From positions 1,054,001 through 1,118,000 of the forward strand of contig JAWWNJ010000040.1 of assembly GCA_037176885.1 (NCBI GenBank): a stretch of DNA of 64,000 nucleotides, in the 5' to 3' direction. Each line of letters begins with the position of its first letter. The stretch's first letter is position 1. The position numbers and the translations under genes were made by a program. This document shows positions 45,255 through 56,852 of this stretch, piece by piece. Below the pieces are notes generated by a model. That model saw nothing but the letters and a program-made list of their open reading frames with translations, was not told the origin of the DNA and searched no databases. The DNA is from Favolaschia claudopus. Lineage: Eukaryota; Basidiomycota; Agaricomycetes; Agaricales; Mycenaceae.

Positions 45255-45584
45255 TGTGACACGGCTACGCTGTTTACACATAAATCACCGGGTTTTCATA
45301 TACCAACCTCTCGATATGATTCTCCCATTCCCATCTCTATCATTCTCTGTACCTCACACCCGAATTTCACGTCTTCACCTGCCACGGAGCAACTGGGACG
45401 GACAAGGGACGGACAAGTTGAACCGTGGAAAAGTTGTTTGATCGCATCACCTGACCCAACATCAACTTTCAAATATTCATCCCGGGGTTCTCTCGCAAGC
45501 TGGATATCCAAGATACTGCCTCTACCCTTCCCATACGGTCACAACTGCTTCCATCATACGATCTCAGCCAATCCCAAGAGCTGC

Positions 45585-46630
45585 TACTCGGCATGACCAA
45601 AAGTAACCGGAATTGTAGAATTTATATAGGAATTTCAATGGTCAACCAGCTTTGATGGGTCCAGATCTTACCTATAGCATGTTTTCTCTAACTTGCATGA
45701 CATAAACACCGATCGGAACATCGGACAGCCAGAGAAATATTCGAAATTCAGAAATTTCCCAATTTGGCAATATCTGCGTTTTTAAAATAGCAATTGGACA
45801 GATATGGGGTCAATGAGTACTTGAAAAATGGGATTTAGGTCTTATGATAATGTATATGAAATGTCAGAATTTAGCATCCTAGTCTCCACCTTTTGTGAGA
45901 CGTTACTGTAAAAACTGGGCATAATGTTCAACCATCATAACATAAATAATTGCAATTCAAATAGACGCACAACAAACGGCACAGTGGACCCAAACTACTA
46001 CATATGCAACAGCATATACTTCTACCATGATTACAGTACCAATCCTCCCAGCGGTTCTGTGTGCTAGCTTGCCATATATAGGCAATTTGTGATTCCGGTT
46101 ACTTTTGGTCATACCGAGTAGTCTCCCAAGTCAGACCATAAATCCCGAGATTTTTTTGTGTTATATTGGGACGGGCAAAAAAATCTGATTTAATAGTCTG
46201 ATTTCACTGGCATATCAAAAGCCGTGAGTCCCCATTCCGGATAAGGAAATCACCAAAAAGGAAATTCCCTGCTTGCCCTTTGCTCAGCCAGGAGGGCAGC
46301 TATAAACCTGTTGTAACTTCGGAGACATTTAGAGGCTAGCCTTAATGACCTCTGAGCTCAAATATTTGAACTCCGTTGCCGGACAGGCCTCGTTTCGAGT
46401 TCAATGTTGCTGTGGCTGTGCCAGTTGCCTGAAGAGGTTCAACTTTGGATCCCGATTTTGACCACAGCGAAGTAAAGAAGCAAAAAAATGTAAGTGGTAA
46501 GGTTGTAGATTGGAGTCTGATATATGGTGCACAGTACTATTTAGAAGGAAATATCTCGATCCTGATGCGGGACAAGAGGTTTGGGGGAAGGGTGACTCAC
46601 GGCTAACGCGTGACACCCAACTCTAGACTA
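45585..46630. mobile_element. MITE 'M2', 9-bp duplication, itself split
   Basis: Termini TAGTCT...AGACTA with the LTR sequence AAGAGCTGC duplicated (45576-45584, 46631-46639). A 9-bp duplication fits Mutator-like elements. Own length ~512 bp without M1. Contains GTGACTCACGG..ACGCGTGACACC near its right end. Confidence 0.7.
45587..46118. mobile_element. MITE 'M1' inside M2, TA duplication
   Basis: TIRs start CTCGGYATGACCAAAAGTAA and extend through CCGGAAT; TA at 45585-45586 and 46119-46120. 532 bp, non-coding. It sits 2 bp inside M2's left end, so M2 came first. Confidence 0.85.
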
Positions 46631-47291
46631 AAGAGCTGCATGTGGAGAAATTATCCACATTTCACTCCGACACAATTTTATTGGTTGAACTTCATTCCAA
46701 GGTGAAAACTGATATTCTGTACCTTACTACGGCCATGCGAGCGATCCCCAGATCATGGAAACGACCCCTCGTTCCTTGATATTTGGCTGTGCAAGCCACA
46801 TGGACACCTCATCTCAATTTATTCTGTACCACATGTAAAAACCCAGAATACCGGTACTCCTCTTTGTATTTATTCGTAGTTGCTGCTCGAGAGCATCGTA
46901 CCAATTACTACCCGTTTCTACATAACCTCTGGTGCCACCCGACCGTCTCCTTTGCTTGAGGTTTGCAAGAATAACATCTTGGAACCCATATCTTCTGCCA
47001 CACTCGCCCTCCCGTCTAAATACTCTGGATTTAAATAACCAACGGTAAAATCGATCCTTACTTTATTTTAACCTTCCAGCCTACAGATCACTGTCTTCTC
47101 TCAAAACCCTCCACGTCTCATCGAAATACAGCGAGGTCTTCGCACTGGGTCGACCCCTCATCTATCTCGACAACATTTCCTATTCGGGTTGGATTCGGAC
47201 TGAACGCGCTTCAAACCCACTCACCCGAGTTTCGTAGCCTAACGCCTGGTTTAAACGTTACTTCGGAGTATTCAATATACGACGTCACATC

Positions 47292-47309
47292 TGGAGCCCA
47301 CCGCGAGGG
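47292..47309 (+). promoter_or_regulatory. Primer binding site of element D
   Basis: TGGAGCCCACCGCGAGGG begins 2 nt after the 5' LTR, the normal place and length for a tRNA primer site. Same 18-mer as in element E. Confidence 0.8.
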
Positions 47310-47425
47310 GTTTTGAAGTGACAATCAGCTCCCTTTCCTTCCCAATATTGAATTCAACTCACCGAATCACCTTCTCTCGTCCCACCCCGTCCCGCATCCC
47401 TCGCTACATCGATCGCTCCACCATC

Positions 47426-48610
47426 ATGTCAACCACACAAGTTCAACCACGGGCTCGTAGCCAGCTTGATATGCCCTCTTTGAATGCTCGAGGCGCCCCA
47501 AAGAAATTTACGGGCAAACCCAAGGACGTCGCTCGTTTCATTACGCACCTCGACAAGCTGTTTGCTGAAAACAACGTTACCTCTGAGACGGAACGAATCG
47601 AATGCTTGGCCGACTATTGTTCACGGAACGTGGTTCATATCCTTGAAGGAATGAAACATTATGCCACACCGAATTGGGCGCACCTTTCCACGGACATGCT
47701 GTCCTTATTTGACGCCGACAAAGACCATCAGCGGCACACGTTCAGCGATCTCGTCAAACTCACGAATAAATGGCGCAAACGGCCGATTAAATCCATGTCC
47801 CAATGGCGCCGTTATATTCGCGCACATACCAAAGTTTCGGGTTGGTTGGAGAACCAGAAACTAATCACCCAGGCAGAGGCCGAGCGCTACCTCTGGCACG
47901 GGATGCCTTCTACCCTCCGAGAAATCGTTGAGGAACGTCTTCTTGCGGCGGATCCCACTCGGGATATGTCAAAACCATTTCCCAAAGACGACATTGTCAA
48001 GATCGTGGAAGCCAAATTTCGCCGAAATCGATTCGACGCTGAACTTGATTCCTCCGAATCGGATTCAGAGGATAGCGAATCCTCGTCAGAGGACGAAACG
48101 GATTCGTCTGAAACCGACTCAGACGATGACTATGTCCCCCGCAAAAAGAAATCCAAGAAACCGAAAAGAAAGACGAAGAAACGCACCTGTAAAGCCAAGG
48201 ACTCAGCACCTCTTCCTACCACTTCTACCCCCAAGTCGAGTTCGAAAAACGCACAGGAGTCTACCGACGAAGTAGCCGAACTCATAAAGCGGATGAGTAG
48301 AATGAGTATTGAAGATCCTGAGTACAATTACCTGTACTATCAGGCCACGAAGCTCGATCCTCATGCTGTTAAATGCCTTCGAGTGCCTATTCTCACAGTC
48401 AGCCAACCCCCTCTTCCACCAAATAATTTTCGCAACAATAAATACTCACCTCCTGGCGCTTCTCAAAATCAATCGCAACCTCGTCCACCCGTTCGCGCTG
48501 AAGATCGACTCTGCTGGGGTTGCGGCAAAAATGGACATGGATTATGGGAATGTACTGCCATCCAGGAAGTTGTTTCTCGTGGAGATTTGAAAAATTTTGA
48601 AGAGAGGTGA
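47426..48610 (+). CDS. gag: Element D Gag
   Basis: ATG 47426 was chosen (MSTTQVQPRARSQL); the frame is open further upstream but without ATG. Capsid-like helical region (KKFTGKPKDVARFITHLDKL through VEERLLAADPT), an acidic Ser/Glu/Asp tract, then a strongly basic Lys stretch (PRKKKSKKPKRKTKKR), and a zinc knuckle CWGCGKNGHGLWEC near the end. It would form the particle and bind RNA. The stop at 48608 overlaps an ORF in another frame (from 48597) that continues naturally (GDRGTLEWPDERLLRRYG), so the gag stop here probably reflects an indel in AAAAATTTTGAAG, not a normal end. Confidence 0.85.
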   Translation: MSTTQVQPRARSQLDMPSLNARGAPKKFTGKPKDVARFITHLDKLFAENNVTSETERIECLADYCSRNVVHILEGMKHYATPNWAHLSTDMLSLFDADKDHQRHTFSDLVKLTNKWRKRPIKSMSQWRRYIRAHTKVSGWLENQKLITQAEAERYLWHGMPSTLREIVEERLLAADPTRDMSKPFPKDDIVKIVEAKFRRNRFDAELDSSESDSEDSESSSEDETDSSETDSDDDYVPRKKKSKKPKRKTKKRTCKAKDSAPLPTTSTPKSSSKNAQESTDEVAELIKRMSRMSIEDPEYNYLYYQATKLDPHAVKCLRVPILTVSQPPLPPNNFRNNKYSPPGASQNQSQPRPPVRAEDRLCWGCGKNGHGLWECTAIQEVVSRGDLKNFEER

Positions 48611-51600
48611 TCGTGGTACTCTTGAATGGCCAGATGAAAGATTATTGCGGCGATACGGTCAACAGAACGAGACCCTAATCGATGCCTTTAATCGGCAACG
48701 ACAGCCCGCTGCTGCTCCACCTGCTCAGGCGAATTTCACATACACCTCGAGCGCACCAGTGCAGGCATGCAATACCCTTGAGACGATTCCTGAGGATTCT
48801 ATCATGCCCGTCTTTGTTCAATCGTCGACAACGGATGAAGAACTTACCAAAATATTTGCTGTGACCCGATCATCGGATAGATTCGTCGAGAAGCCATTGC
48901 CATATCCTAAACAACGACCTCAAACTCGTTCACATGTAAAGGACTCAGGGACTCCTTTGCAACCTGCCTTGGAACATCAATCAATCAAGCGCGAGCACAG
49001 GGAAGAACAGATCCACATCCAGCATCCTATCGACGCAATTGAACCCCGTATTGATTTTTCTAAAGACGATGTCATTATGGAAGACTCACAGGCGGTTTCG
49101 AGGCCGAATAATTCAACGACAAATCCACCAAAGCCGGCCAAGAAATCAGGACCGAGGCAGTCGGCAGTGTCTGCCTTCGTTGATCCTAACCATGTTCTGA
49201 ACACCTTACTGAACACTCCAATCACTTTACCGGCGGGTCAAATCCTCGGAATCTCTTCTTCTGTATCCAACGCTCTCAGCGAAGCAATCCGACTCAAAAA
49301 TCACCCTCGAAATCAACACGCAGTAAACTCCATTGCAGAAAATCTTTCCGAGCTGCCCATTCAAACAAATCTTCCCCGTGAAAACACTGCCTTCACCGCA
49401 GCATCTTTCGTGTCCAGGGACAGTCAAAAACTCATTCGAGTCCAAGTTACTATCAACGGGAAAAATATTCTGGCTATTATTGATACGGGTTCCATGCTAA
49501 ACTTAGTCTCTCGAGGAGCCTAGCGAAAAATTCTTCCACATGTTTCCATGGATATCTCGAGGCATGTGAACATGGGGGACGCAAATGGTGGCCAAAAGGA
49601 GCTCCGGGGATACCTTTCCGACGTACAACTCACAATGGGCGGTGCGAGCACGAGCGCAAATTTTTGGGTCGGAGAATCCTTCCCCTTTGATATGCTACTC
49701 GGCCGACCTTGGCAAAAAGGAAACTTCGTGTCAATAGATGAACGAACAGATGGAACGTACCTGATCTTCCGGGACCCAGACACAGGAAATAATCGTTTCC
49801 AACTATTGGTTGAGGAGGAAGAAGATCAGCACATGCAAAGCAACCTTGTTCCTATGCCGGGGTCATTCATGACCCACATCATTCATGCGGCCCGTCCCGT
49901 GGTTTCCTGCGCTACCTCGCAATCTACGCTTCCTGTCTATACTCACGAAGTTGAGATTCCCTCGCTTGCTGAAGACGAAGACCTTCCCCCTCTTGAAAAC
50001 GAGATTCCTAGAGGCGAAATCTGCCCCTCTTGCAAGATACTCATGATGCATGGAGCCTTTGAATGCATTCACGACTGGGAGACTCAACGAGACGAGTTTA
50101 TCCTATTGGCCAACTCTATTCTGACAGCGGACCGAATGCCGAACATCTTGCTCAATCCGGAACTCAACGGAGTCTCGGTCCATGCTTTCTTCACAGGTTT
50201 TGCACGCGTTCAGGCACAAGAAATCCACGAGGAATTCAATTATTCATTCCGAGTCGCCCGAACAAACCTTCTTTTGTTCTGTGATCTCTACGCAGATCGC
50301 TCCCTTGTCGCACCCCGACATTTGCTTCACTTTCAAGGATTCTTGCAAATGCATCCTGAGCTGGTTTGGGTTGCGGAAAAATTGCAACTCACCCCAACGG
50401 CTTTTATTTCAAGAATCTCCCGCCTAATTGAGGAACATGCACACGATTACAGTAACATTCCGAGTGGTGCCTTGGGATTTACTGCGCACAGTCTCGACCG
50501 GGATAGACCGTTGCATCCCCTTGATTTGAAGCGCTTGGCAACGAATCCGTTGCAATATCTATTCAACATCCTGACAATCAGACCAACATTCTATATCTCC
50601 GACCATGAAAGCAAACTCTTGCGATTGGTATTAATTCGGCGGCCTTATTTATTGCCAGAAGCAATCTCAGACAACCTCTCACCTCGATCTTTCATTCGGA
50701 CACTCCTTACCTTCGCTCGCAACCTCCCCGAATTTACTTCGATCCCATACAACTCTCTACCTCCATTATCTGACATGGACATTCGCCCTTCGTCTTCCCC
50801 TGTTGAGACAGGCTCCCTATCGTTAATTTCTCCCATCTACACTTCCTCTCGTAAATCCACTCCAGCCGACTCGGTTGAGGAACTCGGATACCCTGACTCT
50901 CCAGTCCATCCTACCACCGACATCCCTCTTGCCGTTGTAAACGATAACGGTACTGGTTACTTCTATAAACAAATGTCGTACGGCCACTCGGATGCGCCTG
51001 ACCAGTCTGAAAATGGTTTAAACTTGCGCTTTCAATACTTCCCGTCCAACGCAGCTGCTGAGCAGTCCAACCCTGTTCCTACCTGTGTCCTCGATGCAGT
51101 CATGCCGTTGTTGACTGTTGAACCCACAAGAATTGTACGCACCACCGATCCGAGGCGTCGAGGCAATTCCTCTCTGTACCAACCTCCATCCTCATCTGAG
51201 CCTTCTTCCCATTCGCTTTCCGCGACCCCTACTCGTGCATCGACCCCACGCGGACCTAAGAACCCAACCACCCCTTACACTCGACCCCGCATTGCGCATT
51301 CAACCGCTGCGACTCCAATTCCACAGCGCGCGGCATCCTCCGTTGTGCAGCATGCGCGCTTTACACCCCATGATCCACCCTCAGTCCTCAGTGCTCACCC
51401 TACTCGCGTCGAGGGAGACGAAGCAGATAAAGCTACTCAATGCTTTACTTTGGCTTCAGTTTGCTCAAACACTTATTCTATGGATCGCATTGAGCCGGAT
51501 GGCGGCGATGAAGTCCGTGTGAAGCATGAAGGCGACAACCCCCGTCCCATTTCCAATGTCGTTCGAATCTGGACCTCGATCTGTAATTCGCAGTTCACCC

Positions 51601-52416
51601 ACGAACACTTCCAATTTCTTGAGGCCCAGGACGAGCACGACCGAACTTCCGGACAAGCTACCACTTTTCCTCCTGGCCTGAACGCCTTCCGTCCTTACTT
51701 GGGCGAGAGCGGTCTTCGTGAATTCTCCGCTGGTCTCGAAAGTCACAAGGATGGCCCTAGATACTTTGATCATCTTCGCCGCATCATGTTTGAGATATTC
51801 TCACAGCACCGTGAAAATTTGCGGATTCGGAACATCCTCCACATCGACTTCATTACTCCCTTCTTACTCAATCCCATTCCCTTTTCCAACACCTACGAGC
51901 TTGGTCCCAAGGATCTCTTCACCATTTCTTGTGCAGGAATGCGTCAGCTCATTCAGGAAGGTATCGCCTTCGTGGTACGCCTCCTTAAAATCCACAATCC
52001 TCGCTTCATCGCCCTGCGAATTTTGGAGGAGAAGCTTGGCCGACGCATAACGTACCTACACCACCGAATACAACGCTGCGCACACTCGAGCATTGGCCTT
52101 TTATGACTCACCAGTGAAGAAACCAACCCCTAGTTACCCCGGCGACTTCAAATCGCGCACGCACTTGTACCATCCCTTGATCCATCCATTCGAACACGAA
52201 TTTCTACTTGCTGCAGCCAGACTCCTCCTCGATTCAGTCTACAAAAACTGGCAAGACTTGGCGGTTATAATCAACAAACTCCTCCAGTTCAAATTCGTTC
52301 ATCACCACGAATTTTCTGACATACTTGCCAGCGGGATACTGGGAACCGTTCCGCATGTTCAGATCTTTGCAGACGAGTTTGATTACACCACTTCGGACTC
52401 TCCCTACGTCAACTAG
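48597..52416 (+). pseudogene. Element D first ORF: protease plus ~900-residue unknown region
   Basis: Begins in a +1 frame to gag. The retropepsin site ILAIIDTGSMLNLVS is at 49470-49515; an amber TAG at 49521-49523 interrupts it, and the same frame continues with the second protease block (FPFDMLLGRPWQKGNFV, ~49685). After the protease come ~800 residues with no known domain: cysteine-containing (CPSCKILMMHGAFECIHDWE), then helical, then Pro/Ser/Thr-rich, then a C-terminal part conserved in element B (TTFPPGLNAFRPYL, HVQIFADEFDYTT). A frameshift near 52090 splits the last ~110 residues. Long extensions between protease and RT are unusual for Ty3/gypsy. Confidence 0.75.
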
Positions 52417-52454
52417 CTCCACTGCAACCTTACCCACTCTACGGACTATATTCT

Positions 52455-52469
52455 CGCGTGCCCCGCGGA
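52455..52469 (+). promoter_or_regulatory. Duplicated 15-nt motif at the ORF junction
   Basis: CGCGTGCCCCGCGGA, ~40 nt after the first ORF's stop. The identical word abuts the 3' LTR (59798-59812) and occurs at both equivalent places in element B (17088-17074, 13127-13113). Role unknown; see findings. Confidence 0.6.
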
Positions 52470-52853
52470 CGGCACTCCAACACACAGATATTTACTCAGA
52501 CAGGTCCCTGCGCTCCCTCTTATCGATTTTATCCTCCCTCATCCTTGATTTATTTATCCGTCGTGGCGATCGACGTAAAACTTGCTACGACCTCACTATG
52601 TTATCACAACATCAATACCCCCACTCCACTCTACTCTGTGCTGTATTGATTACTCTCCTATTTACTCCAGCCTCCCTCTACTTATCGTTCGAGCTCCTCG
52701 CCCGCTACGGCACTAAACTGGCAAAATTATTTATCATCATCACCATTTCACGATTGACTTCGTACTCGGAGAGTCAAATATCTTCCCTGATCCAACAATC
52801 CACCGCTCCCCATTTCACTTCCACCGCGCAGACCTTCTTTATCCCGGGAAAAT

Positions 52854-55369
52854 TATAAATTCATTTTTCAGTAAGTATTCTAGTTTTAACGTAAAAGGAA
52901 CTCGAGGTCGCAGTTTTGAGGCTAGTTCGCCGCTCGGTACGAAGTTTCGACCGAAGTTCAACTTCCGACCTGAAATTTTCCAAAAAAGGCAATTGAACCC
53001 GAAGTTGAACTTGTAGTCGAAGTTCAACTTGGATGAAGTTTGGCATCGATCACAGGAGGTTGTACTTGACTCTCACTTAGACTCTGATGCATCTGATGTA
53101 CCAGAACTTCGATTCATCCATCCAAACAGCCGGCCATCAGTCAGTCAAAACACAGCTTGATCCGCTTGCTTGCACAATGATCCCTTGTATCGGCATCGCT
53201 CTCTGCCAGTGGTATGTCCGCCATTGCTTGGTCGTTGCCCTGGATTCTTCTCCATGTTTTTCTCCCTCCATTTTCCTGATTTGTTTTGTTTGAATCAAGT
53301 CTGTGGAGATTCCCACCAAAGCTCTCACCAATCTGCACAGCTGCTTGACGGTTTTCTCCTGTGCTACTAGTAGCTGAGGGCGAGCCGGATCCACCTGAGC
53401 TGAGAAGGTTTTCACTCAGCATGGGAAGGTCTGAGAATCAATATACTATAGCTACATAGAGACATGTATACACAATGCTTCCCACATCTCATGATCTTGT
53501 CTTTGCTCGCCATCTAATTGTGGCCTACGCTGGCTTGTCAACGTATAAATCTCAGTTGGAGTCGCACTAACAAGTCTCCGAGTCGTGCTGCAAGCTGGAG
53601 CAGATGAAATTTCTACTTACTTAAACAATTTCCTGCCCGCCGCACGCTGGAATATATGGGCCGAGGCGGCGAATCCATACACAAGAAGACTTTGGCATTG
53701 GTGATATTCCAGCTGGGATCCAAGCGTAGTCAACAAAAATTCCAAAAACGCTGAGATAGTGTTAACACTGTGATCAGAGAATCAATCCTGACCCGCATTC
53801 ATTGCATGTTGAATTTGAGAAGATCTTGCCGGGAAGAAATAGGTCGGGGTGATTGCAATAGATACTTCTCAAGTTCACGATGCAAATTCGAATTCCAGGA
53901 GCAACAGGGTTCGCTGGTGGCACAGAGAGAAATTGCGTGCGCTGCCCACCCAGTAAGAGGAAAACAAGGTGAATTTCAACCAAGATGACCTTGGTGTTTG
54001 TGAGTTGAATTTAAGTCAATGTAAATGTTCAAGGACACGAACAAACACAGAAAGACGGGTTGCTAAAACTCATTATCGATATTCAGGAGCAGGATACTAG
54101 CTAGGGGCATTGCCACAGCGTATCGAAGGAGCAGAGCTGCAGGGAAATGGACTTGTTGAATAAGACACCTGTGTGTGGGGTACATGTATATTCAACCGAG
54201 CTCCAGTACTGGCTAGTTGAATAAGTAGAATTAGCGGCGGAGACAGCTCAGAAATAATAAATCACAGATCATCGGTCGGATAACCATTGTGAGTATCGCC
54301 CAGGTTGAATAATGAATTTGAGGTGTCTCAAGCACAATAATTCATCTGAGACGGAGGCATACCTGCGCAGAGCGTGGCTCGTTTGGATCAATTCAAGCCT
54401 AGTAGAGACGTAGCGGATAACGAGTACTTAACTCTATCCACAACATATTTGTGCTGGACCGGCGAGAGAAACAAATCGTTGAAGATGGTGAGCCCTGCAA
54501 GAGCGTACAAATCAGCTTGCATGAAAGATGTTTATTGTAGGTTGGAACCTCGCATGGCTTAGAAAATCTCTGTTTGAGCTCCCGGTCTATCTGGTGCAAA
54601 TCTGGTGCGTCCAAGCAACAAACCTGAGAATAGTTGAAAGCCTGAGAGTAGTTGAAAACGGAAGAGTCGACTCACCGAGACTCTCAGTCTCCCGGGAGTC
54701 TCAGCCACATAGGTTGAGCAGAATGATTAAGAGATGAGCTTGTTTAATCAACAACTATTGATAGTAGTTACCGCGGACCTCAAGAAGAGAATCCATACAA
54801 TCTAGTACACAACTTGAAGCATCGGCACCTATGAGTATCCCAGATCTGACAGAGTTGGAGGAAGAGCTCATTCCAACTCCGCCAGAGCTCAATCAGAGCT
54901 CTTTAAAATTGTGAATTTCTGATATTGCCTAGTCCGAGTCTCTCGTAGACAGACGCTCTATTATTACTAAGTATATAAAATCGTCTCGTACCTCACGAGA
55001 TATTGCCCTCTGAGTCTTTCATTCCAGCCGAGAGTCAAGCAAATCAAGTCCGTCAAGAATGCCATTGAGATACATCGAAAGAGGTGTTGGGCAGAACCGA
55101 ATGATGCTTTGAAAGAGACAAGATTGAAAACGTCGAGAAAAATCAAGTCCCATTCAGGAAGCAGAGTCTGCGATCCGCTATCACATCAGCTGATGATCAC
55201 TGATTAATTGATAGCAGCGTGCGCATCAAATCAGGCAAAACGAACTTGAACTTGAAGTTCATGCCCTATTGCTGAACTTGGCGCGACAAAGATCTTCATC
55301 CTCTCCAAGACGCTGAACTGCCGGTTTCCAACTTCAGATAAAAGTATTTAATGAAAAATGAGGTCATAG
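52854..55369. mobile_element. 2.5-kb insertion in D pol, no transposase
   Basis: Interrupts GGGAAAATCCTAC, leaving AAT on both sides (52851-52853, 55370-55372). Ends TATAAATTCATTTTTCA and the complement of TATGACCTCATTTTTCA are imperfect TIRs. Subterminal GAAGTTCAACTT words repeat at both ends (52955-53035, 55245-55285). No ORF above ~95 codons; no family recognised. A 3-bp duplication with subterminal repeats would fit a non-autonomous CACTA-like element, though the termini are not CACTA. Confidence 0.65.
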
Positions 55370-56043
55370 AATCCTACGTGCATTTCACGAACGTCGTTGA
55401 AGTTCGAGATTCAACTTCCCATCCACATTCGGCCGATGGTCCGAGTTCAACTTTGTCGGCAGTTCCCGATTATGACATCGACACCGCGTATGAGAAAACA
55501 ACGGGATTTGCCGTTGATCCGCACTTGGATCCCACAGAGCCTCTCTACACCACGCTCGATGATTTGGAAGACGGTGATATTCTCTTCCCAATGACTTGTG
55601 ACGAGAACGGAGTCGCCGAAGTTCTCACCGCCTATAAGAAAGTCGCAGTTAAAATCAAACCTCTTGCCCAGCCTTATCCCGAGCATGCCCGGACTCGACG
55701 CCAATTTCCCGAGGATCCTCTGCAAAGTCTTCCTCCGCTTCCCACACATCCTCCCGAATTCTATCCCACGAAGAAACTCGATCGCGAACGGATGGACAGT
55801 CTCGATGTTAATCATAACGGGAACTTACTTCCTGAAGAAGTCAAGCTCTTTGAACATGTCATGCGATTGAACGAGGACGGTCTAGCCTTTGTCGAAACTG
55901 ACCGCGGTACGTTTCGGAGTGACTATTTCTCCGATTACATCTACCCCGTTATCGAACACACACCCTGGGCCTTCAAAAATATTCCCATTCCCCCCGGCAT
56001 CCTTGATAAAGTCATTGAGATCTTGAAGACGAAAATTTCGCAT

Positions 56044-56852
56044 CACTGTGGCCCGCAAACCCCATGAATTTCACGCAGTTGATTCACCCAATCTTCGCCT
56101 GAAACTCACCAGAAAAGCCCATGAATTTCACGCAGAACTTGTGAATTTCACGGGGTTCAATTCACCTAGTTGGACCAAGTGAATGGAACGTTTCATGGGG
56201 TTCATTCACGTAGTTCTCCAGTGAATTTCACGGAATTATATAGTGGAATCCCGTTTCACTAGGTTCATTTCACCTTCATTTACCTGAGAATTCATTCATA
56301 AACTACGTGAAAATTTGATTGAAAGTCCGTGAAAAATCACAGACATCGCGGGAATCCTACAACATACTACATTGCTTTACTATCTGTAGTTCACTACTGA
56401 CTACTTGCAATACAAATTACCGAACACTATATAGATTGAATTTCTTGATATGTATAGGGTGAGCGCAACCAGTACTGATGACCGGAACCATGTACATTAC
56501 CTTGCTCGGAGAAACTCTGACCCCATGAATTTCACCCACTTTGAGAGTGAATTTCAGAGAGTCCCACCTTGGCTAAAATTGCAATTTTTCAACGATTCCA
56601 GGTGACTTGATTCAACCAATTTTCAAGTGAATTTCACGTAGTTGGAATACAGGTATCCCAAGCCAAATTCATGCACTTTCATTCACCCAATAACAAGGTG
56701 ATATTCACGTAGCTCAGCATGGCATACAGGAAGTACGTGAATCAGGTACCTGAATTTCCAACTACGTGAATCTAAATTCACTTGAAAATTGGTTGAATCG
56801 CGAATTTCATGCAACGGCTAAGTGAAATTCACGGGGTTTTACAACCACAGTG
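56044..56852. mobile_element. 809-bp MITE built from GTGAATTTCACG words
   Basis: TIRs start CACTGTGG and continue with AAACCCC.TGAATTTCAC; CAT is duplicated (56041-56043, 56853-56855) and element B gives the empty site. Inside, near-palindromic TGAATTTCACG or TGAAATTCAC words occur more than a dozen times in both orientations. Non-coding. It interrupts RT. Confidence 0.88.

Larger units (their letters stand above)
45255..47289 (+). repeat. 5' LTR of element D, split by two nested MITEs
   Basis: ~980 bp of LTR sequence around a 1,046-bp insert. It matches the 3' LTR closely; a ~20-bp GGGACGGACAA duplication near 45390 is the main extra length. Confidence 0.9.
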
